Below, one piece after another: positions 59,330 through 64,000 of a DNA stretch of 64,000 nucleotides. Within the stretch, counting starts at the first letter, position 1, and every line of letters starts with the position of its first letter. Location of the stretch: positions 292,195-356,194 of the forward strand of contig JACDOX010000109.1 of the NCBI GenBank assembly GCA_014549065.1, given 5' to 3'. The notes under the pieces are model-generated. The model did no database searches and was not told the origin of the DNA. It saw nothing but the letters and a program-made list of their open reading frames with translations. This stretch comes from Cardinalis cardinalis. Taxonomy: Eukaryota; Chordata; Aves; Passeriformes; Cardinalidae. The position numbers and the translations under genes were made by a program.

Positions 59330-59660
59330 TGTACAGTTAAATAGACAAGATGAAAAAACCATGGCTAATTAGACTGTTAAATTAAACTGCTTTAAATTTA
59401 TTTTATGTGATGCATAAAGTTCATAAAAAGAGGTATCCAGAGTAGTATCAGTGACCTTTCTCTAGGAGCTGCAGTCCACCCGGATGCTTTTTTGAACCAA
59501 TTGGCTGAAAACTCCTGGATTTCTTAACACCTTTTATTCCCTCTCTGCCACTTTCAAACCTGAAGGATTTATTTTTATCAGTCCCTCACCCACATAATGA
59601 CTTTAAAATTCCTTAGGTTCATACCTTAAAATATAGCTGGGAATTAGAAGTAATGCCAAT
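59330..59660. promoter_or_regulatory. Candidate conserved block with palindromic homeodomain site
   Basis: N-free AT-rich block. CTAATTAG at 59365-59372 is a perfect palindromic homeodomain core, followed by GTTAAATTAAACTGC. The rest to 59660 is complex AT-rich sequence with GCCAATTAAC near 59656. It fits the enhancer-like pattern of the window. Confidence 0.42.
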
Positions 59661-61079
59661 TAACAAGTCAAGGCTCAAAGGCACTGATGGAGTTAGCTTG
59701 CACTTCTCCCTGGAAAACTGTCATAAGTATATATAAGGATCTGCACACCTCAGGATTTCTGTTCAGAGCACTCTGTTGGAAAGCACCTTTTCCATGGAAT
59801 TTGCAGCCCCACCAGCACCGTGGTGTCTGTGGACTGGCCTGCCCTGAGCCAAAAGGAGTGGTGCTAAACAAGCANGGCCCCATAAGTGCCTCCCCAGGCA
59901 TTTGCCTCCCTCCAGGCTCTGGACTCACAGCAGATCCCTGTTTGGACAGGCTNGGCTGGCACATCTGTGTTTGGACCCGCAGGCCTGTCCTCACCACACC
60001 AAAAAGGCAGTTTATGTGCTCCAGGTGTCAGTTGGTTCCTGGATCTGAAAACCTGGAATTTCGAGACGGACAAAACCCCCTGATTTGATATGCAGACGTT
60101 CCTCCCACTCCCATTTACCAGGCACACAGATAAAAGGCAATTTGGTTAGACCTCGTGAGCCTCTGCTCCAGGATTTGGCACATGAAGGAGGCCAGAGTTT
60201 GGTTCCCAGGTCTGTCGGTGGCTTCAGGCAAGTTATTTCACTTTCCCCGATTCAGTTTCCTCCTCAGTGGCAAAGTGGTGCCTGCAATATCAAATACTAT
60301 GTTTTCCCTCTGGCCACTGCACATGCTTTGCTCTTCTGGAAAAGCTGCTCCTGCCCTCCAGGGTCCCTCACAGGGTGGGGGTGGCTGCAGAGACACATCC
60401 AGGCACTGGGGGAGAGGGGCTCGCTCGGCAAATTTGGGAAGTGAACAAGTTTTTCCTTTTGTTACCAAGGGCTCCTTACATCCTCTTACTGCTGTTAAAA
60501 TAGCCATTCCTATTCCGCGTTTCATTGGGAGTCATATTGGTCATTCACCACCTAATTCCNGGTTCAATCTTTCATCCCCTGTGTTGTCACCACTGTGAGA
60601 GCCCAGAGGCCAGCACACCGCAGGTCAAATTCTGCCTGCATCAGCTGCTGGCAGCAGAGTTTAGTCCCCTCTGAAAGAAAAAGGCCATGAGACCTCCTTG
60701 TACCCTGCAAGCTCACAGGACAGCACCGGCACTGGGACGAGGCGCTTCGCCTTTCCACACCCGAGGAAGACAACTGGGGAGAGCAGATGGCTTTTTGGAA
60801 GCCTAGAGCTGTACACTGAGGCTGTGGCATCCCCTGCTCCTGCTGATGCTGCACTTCCCTGCCTCGTGCTGCTCTGTTTGGGGAGGATGCGTTCTCAGCT
60901 AAGGTGTGAATGTCGCTCCCCTCGCAGCTAATCCCGGCACGCCAGTGGCCCACGAGCACCAGGCATTGCCAAGCAACACTTGGCAAAATCCATGCCAGGT
61001 TGTGTCGGCCCCTTTTGATGTTTCGCAGAAGCATTGTCATTTCCATCTCTGGCATTGTTTCCAGCATTTTGGGTGTCAG
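59661..61079. other. Non-coding stretch, no gene seen
   Basis: Moderate to GC-rich sequence, N at 59875, 59953 and 60560. Frames on both strands of 120 to 167 codons overlap each other. None has a domain; the largest (60564-61067 minus) is mirrored by plus-strand frames. No repeat recognised. Confidence 0.57.
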
Positions 61080-61600
61080 TGTTCCTGAAAACCATCACAG
61101 AAAGGATGTTTATTGAACTGTCAGAGGGTGAATGATTGACACTAGGCACAAGTACTTTTCATGTTCAGGTTTTGGCATGCCACAATTGGATTATTTCCTG
61201 ATAAATGCCATCCAATTCTACCAGATGGACCACTGAGAGATATGCCAACCTGTGTGAGAAATGGAGTAGATGCTCAGTGCCACTTATTGGTAGATGTGTG
61301 CTTCTCCAGTCTATCCTTTTGTGTAGCTGCAGGGTATTTCACTGAAGCAGTGACTTTTGTGATGCTCATAATTAGAAGAGCAAGGCAATTTTCATTGTGG
61401 AGAAAGATAGGTTTCAATGCCCAAATCTGATTTCATTCACCTCAATGTGGAAGTGCAATACCTGNTCCTCTCCTCTTAGATTTAATGTGTTCTCTGTGAC
61501 TTGAGCATTAAAGAGCCATGAATTTTGAAAGTCAGGTATTTCTCATATATAAATAATTTCAGTAAACCGATCCTCTGCCTTCCCCTTCCTCTTTTCCTAA
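61080..61600. promoter_or_regulatory. Possible conserved block
   Basis: Complex sequence of balanced to AT-rich composition, with one N (61465), containing GAATGATTGACACTAGG near 61128 and ATAATTAGAAGAG near 61368. A plus-strand frame of 89 codons (61161-61430) is open here but is not recognisable. Low confidence as regulatory. Confidence 0.3.
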
Positions 61601-62939
61601 TGGCTCATTTGCAGATCCGAATGCAATAGAAGGATTGTGAGGCAGGTAAAACATCTGAGGCAGAATGTGCTATATGTACCACCCAAAGTTTATTAAACAG
61701 CTGAATTCATCTCATTGGCACTCAGCTGGAGAAGTATCTGTGGCCTCAGGATGGTGGAGGGACAAGTGGCAGCATGAGGGGACAGGCACNGATGTCAGTC
61801 ATGGAGAAGGTTAGGGGCCGTCAAATTGCCCCTGGAGCCATGTGGGGAAGTGGGATTAAACAGGAAGGGCTTTTTCATGGACACTGGTGCCTACACTGAG
61901 CAGAGGGGAGAAGGTGGGAACCATCCCACACACCCTCACACAGGCACTGGGTGAGGAATTGTCACAGGGAACAGGAGCTTTGCTTGCTGGGTTTCAAGAG
62001 GGAGGGGAGTTGTCTTTTTCTGTTTGTTAGAGGTGATGCAGGAGGAAATCCCTAATGCTGCAGGATGGAAAGTTGCATGTCTGTGAAAACACAATTTTTC
62101 TGTCTGGACTGACCCACTAGAGAGACAAAAGAAACATGAAGTTATCTATTCCTGTAGTCCTGAGCACTTTAATATATACATAAAAAGCAGGGCCTTTGTA
62201 GTACACCTAATGAGCAGAAGTGAATAATGTGGCATAATTAGCTTCCTTTCTCAGCCTGCTCTCTCCGATATCTCAACACACTTCTGACAACAGCATGGTA
62301 CAAGTGGTGACTGGTGCCTGCATCTCAGATTTACCATCACTTCATTGTTCTCTGCTAACACATTTTTCATCTCTGCCATTCTGAGGGCCTCTCTCTGCCG
62401 CTCTTATTTCTGCGTTTCAGCCGTTGGCTCAGTCCCTGCCAGCCAAAATGAGACTCAGCTGGGGCAGAGGCTCCGGGCAGCAGCGGCTGTTANTGCACCG
62501 TCCCCTCTCCAGGGACCNGCGGTCAAACCCTTGGGTGCACACGTGCACACAGCACCCCTCAGAAACGTGTCTGACTGCCAGCCCAGCCCTGCCAGCACCT
62601 AAAAATAACACACAGAAAAACGTACAGTGCCCCCTTTTTTTTGATGGCCTCGATTAACTAAGGCCTTGGATTTGCCATGGTTTGTGCATCGGCCGGTTTC
62701 TGTGTCTCACCAGGACTCGGGGATCTCAGCTGTGAATCTCCAAAGTTCACAAAGCACGGAGAAAAAGAAATTTATACAAAATAACATAGCTCTGTGCAAC
62801 CTCCTACTATTCCAGAGGAAAATGCAGAATAATAGCCTTTTTTGTTTTGCTGTCCTTACAAAAGGGAGCTGAGAGGCAAATTGATGATGCAGGACTTGCA
62901 AAAACCAGAGAGATCAAAAAATCCTGCTCCCAAAACAGC
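61601..62939. other. Non-coding stretch, no gene seen
   Basis: Ordinary sequence with N at 61790, 62494 and 62518. The AT-richer part at 62150-62350 includes GGCATAATTAGCTTCC near 62230, a homeodomain core. A small GC-rich patch follows at 62400-62560. No gene recognised. Confidence 0.55.
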
Positions 62940-64000
62940 CCCCTGTAAAACGACATTACTGGGGTTACTTCCAAGAAAGTAGCTACAATTTTGATTGCAG
63001 ATTTTTGAGTAAGCTTATAAATCAATCCAAAACCAAGCCTGTTTAAAAACCTGTTATGCAGAGATGCAGTAAAATGAAACACACGCAGGTAATACCGCTG
63101 GTCTTGAGAACTTCAAAATTTCCTCAAAGTAATAACTTTAATTCAGTTCTTTCTGGCATAAACTTTTTCATCCCATTATGTCAAAAACTGTATTATCCAT
63201 CCATTTGTCTGTCAGAACGATTCCCCCTGGGCCCATATACCACTGGTTCTTCTATTCTAAACCTCCCCATTACATCCTGCTATCAAGAGTCACAATTTTC
63301 AGTGAAAGTCTCTTGTGACTTTTGACAATGTTTTACAGTGAACTAGACCAGGAAGCTCAGAGTTAAAGGAAATCTTCCATTCTGGCAATGAATATGTAAT
63401 AGGCATTACACTGTGCAGTATACCAAAAATGTAAGGTTCATTAAGTCTTTCAAAGGCAAGAACTTCCATGTAGCTTTGAATGAACCTGTCTCTGTGATGG
63501 CATTAGCAAATGATATTTTGGGGCAGGAGATATTAATACTACACATTAAGGAACAAATTTGTTTAAATGCTATATAGCTCTGCGTGGATGCAGATGATTC
63601 AGGAATAAATAAAAAGTGAATAGTCGTCCAACTTTATATGTAAATTGTCTTAGGCTTATATACATAAGAATGCTCTTTGCTACTAAATTCCTTCATATTA
63701 ACAAGCAGGAGTGTAACTAATATATAAAATAAAGTCATTCTCTTTAATGAGAATGCTAAATATTTTAAAGAAATGCACAGCTATGAAATATTGTCAAGGG
63801 CATTTTTATACTTAAGTTTAAGAACACTTATGACTTAACTGTTGAATAATTTAACACATTCAGCCTTGAAGTACTATTTATGTATGTTTTTTAATGTTCA
63901 TACTTATGTAGGCTTTTCTTTGCTCAGGATTTAGGACCTTTGATTTCTGTTTATAAAATTTACATCTTTAATCTCCCAGCTCTGTGCATTTCCCCATTTG
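62940..64000. promoter_or_regulatory. Candidate conserved AT-rich block reaching the right edge
   Basis: From about 62940, and most strikingly from 63350, the sequence is AT-rich, complex and free of N (none from 62519 to the end). It includes an AAATGCTATATAGCTC word near 63566 and many TTAA, ATTA and AATATT cores. Stops are frequent in all frames. The block probably continues beyond the window. It resembles the best conserved non-coding blocks; function is inferred. Confidence 0.45.

Noticed and set aside
1..64000. Known conserved vertebrate microRNA genes
   Set aside because: I looked by eye for mature sequences of common families such as let-7, miR-9, miR-124, miR-137, miR-138 and miR-218, and saw none. 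A covariance-model search was not possible.

Overview
This 64 kb window is almost certainly vertebrate nuclear DNA, most likely from a bird, possibly a songbird. The evidence is largely negative. There is no operon-like packing of genes. No Alu, B1, MIR or L1 sequence of mammalian type is recognisable, and interspersed repeats are very sparse. Moderately AT-rich stretches alternate with CpG-poor stretches rich in C and G, and microsatellites are few and short. About 165 isolated single N characters are scattered through the sequence. They look like ambiguity codes at polymorphic or heterozygous sites rather than assembly gaps.

I find no protein-coding gene, tRNA, rRNA, CRISPR array or intact mobile element that I can support. 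The longest open frames have no recognisable domain, and several of those checked open on GTG, TTG or CTG, or run through N positions. The window is best read as a gene desert or the inside of a very large intron.

The most structured content is a series of AT-rich, low-CpG blocks of about 0.3 to 1 kb. They often carry homeodomain cores (TAATTA), POU octamers, and SOX-, FOX- or MEF2-like sites, and several have few N positions. They look like conserved non-coding elements (developmental enhancers). The clearest lie near 1.2-2.0, 3.0-3.6, 8.0-8.8, 10.4-11.1, 12.0-12.7, 19.0-19.6, 22.3-22.9, 26.2-27.5, 30.9-31.3, 39.0-39.7, 45.2-45.7, 48.0-49.1, 51.1-51.9, 59.3-59.7 and 62.9-64.0 kb. Conservation itself cannot be tested here.

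Three other items stand out. A long imperfect palindrome at 18169-18322 could fold into a near-complete hairpin and may be a fossil palindromic repeat. A compact CpG cluster at 27568-27962, directly beside an AT-rich block, is the best candidate in the window for a promoter or regulatory island. A few splice-site-bounded open segments, notably 8260-8340 on the minus strand, could be exons of an unrecognised transcript, but the support is weak. Tandem repeats, purine tracts and two long poly-A runs complete the inventory.
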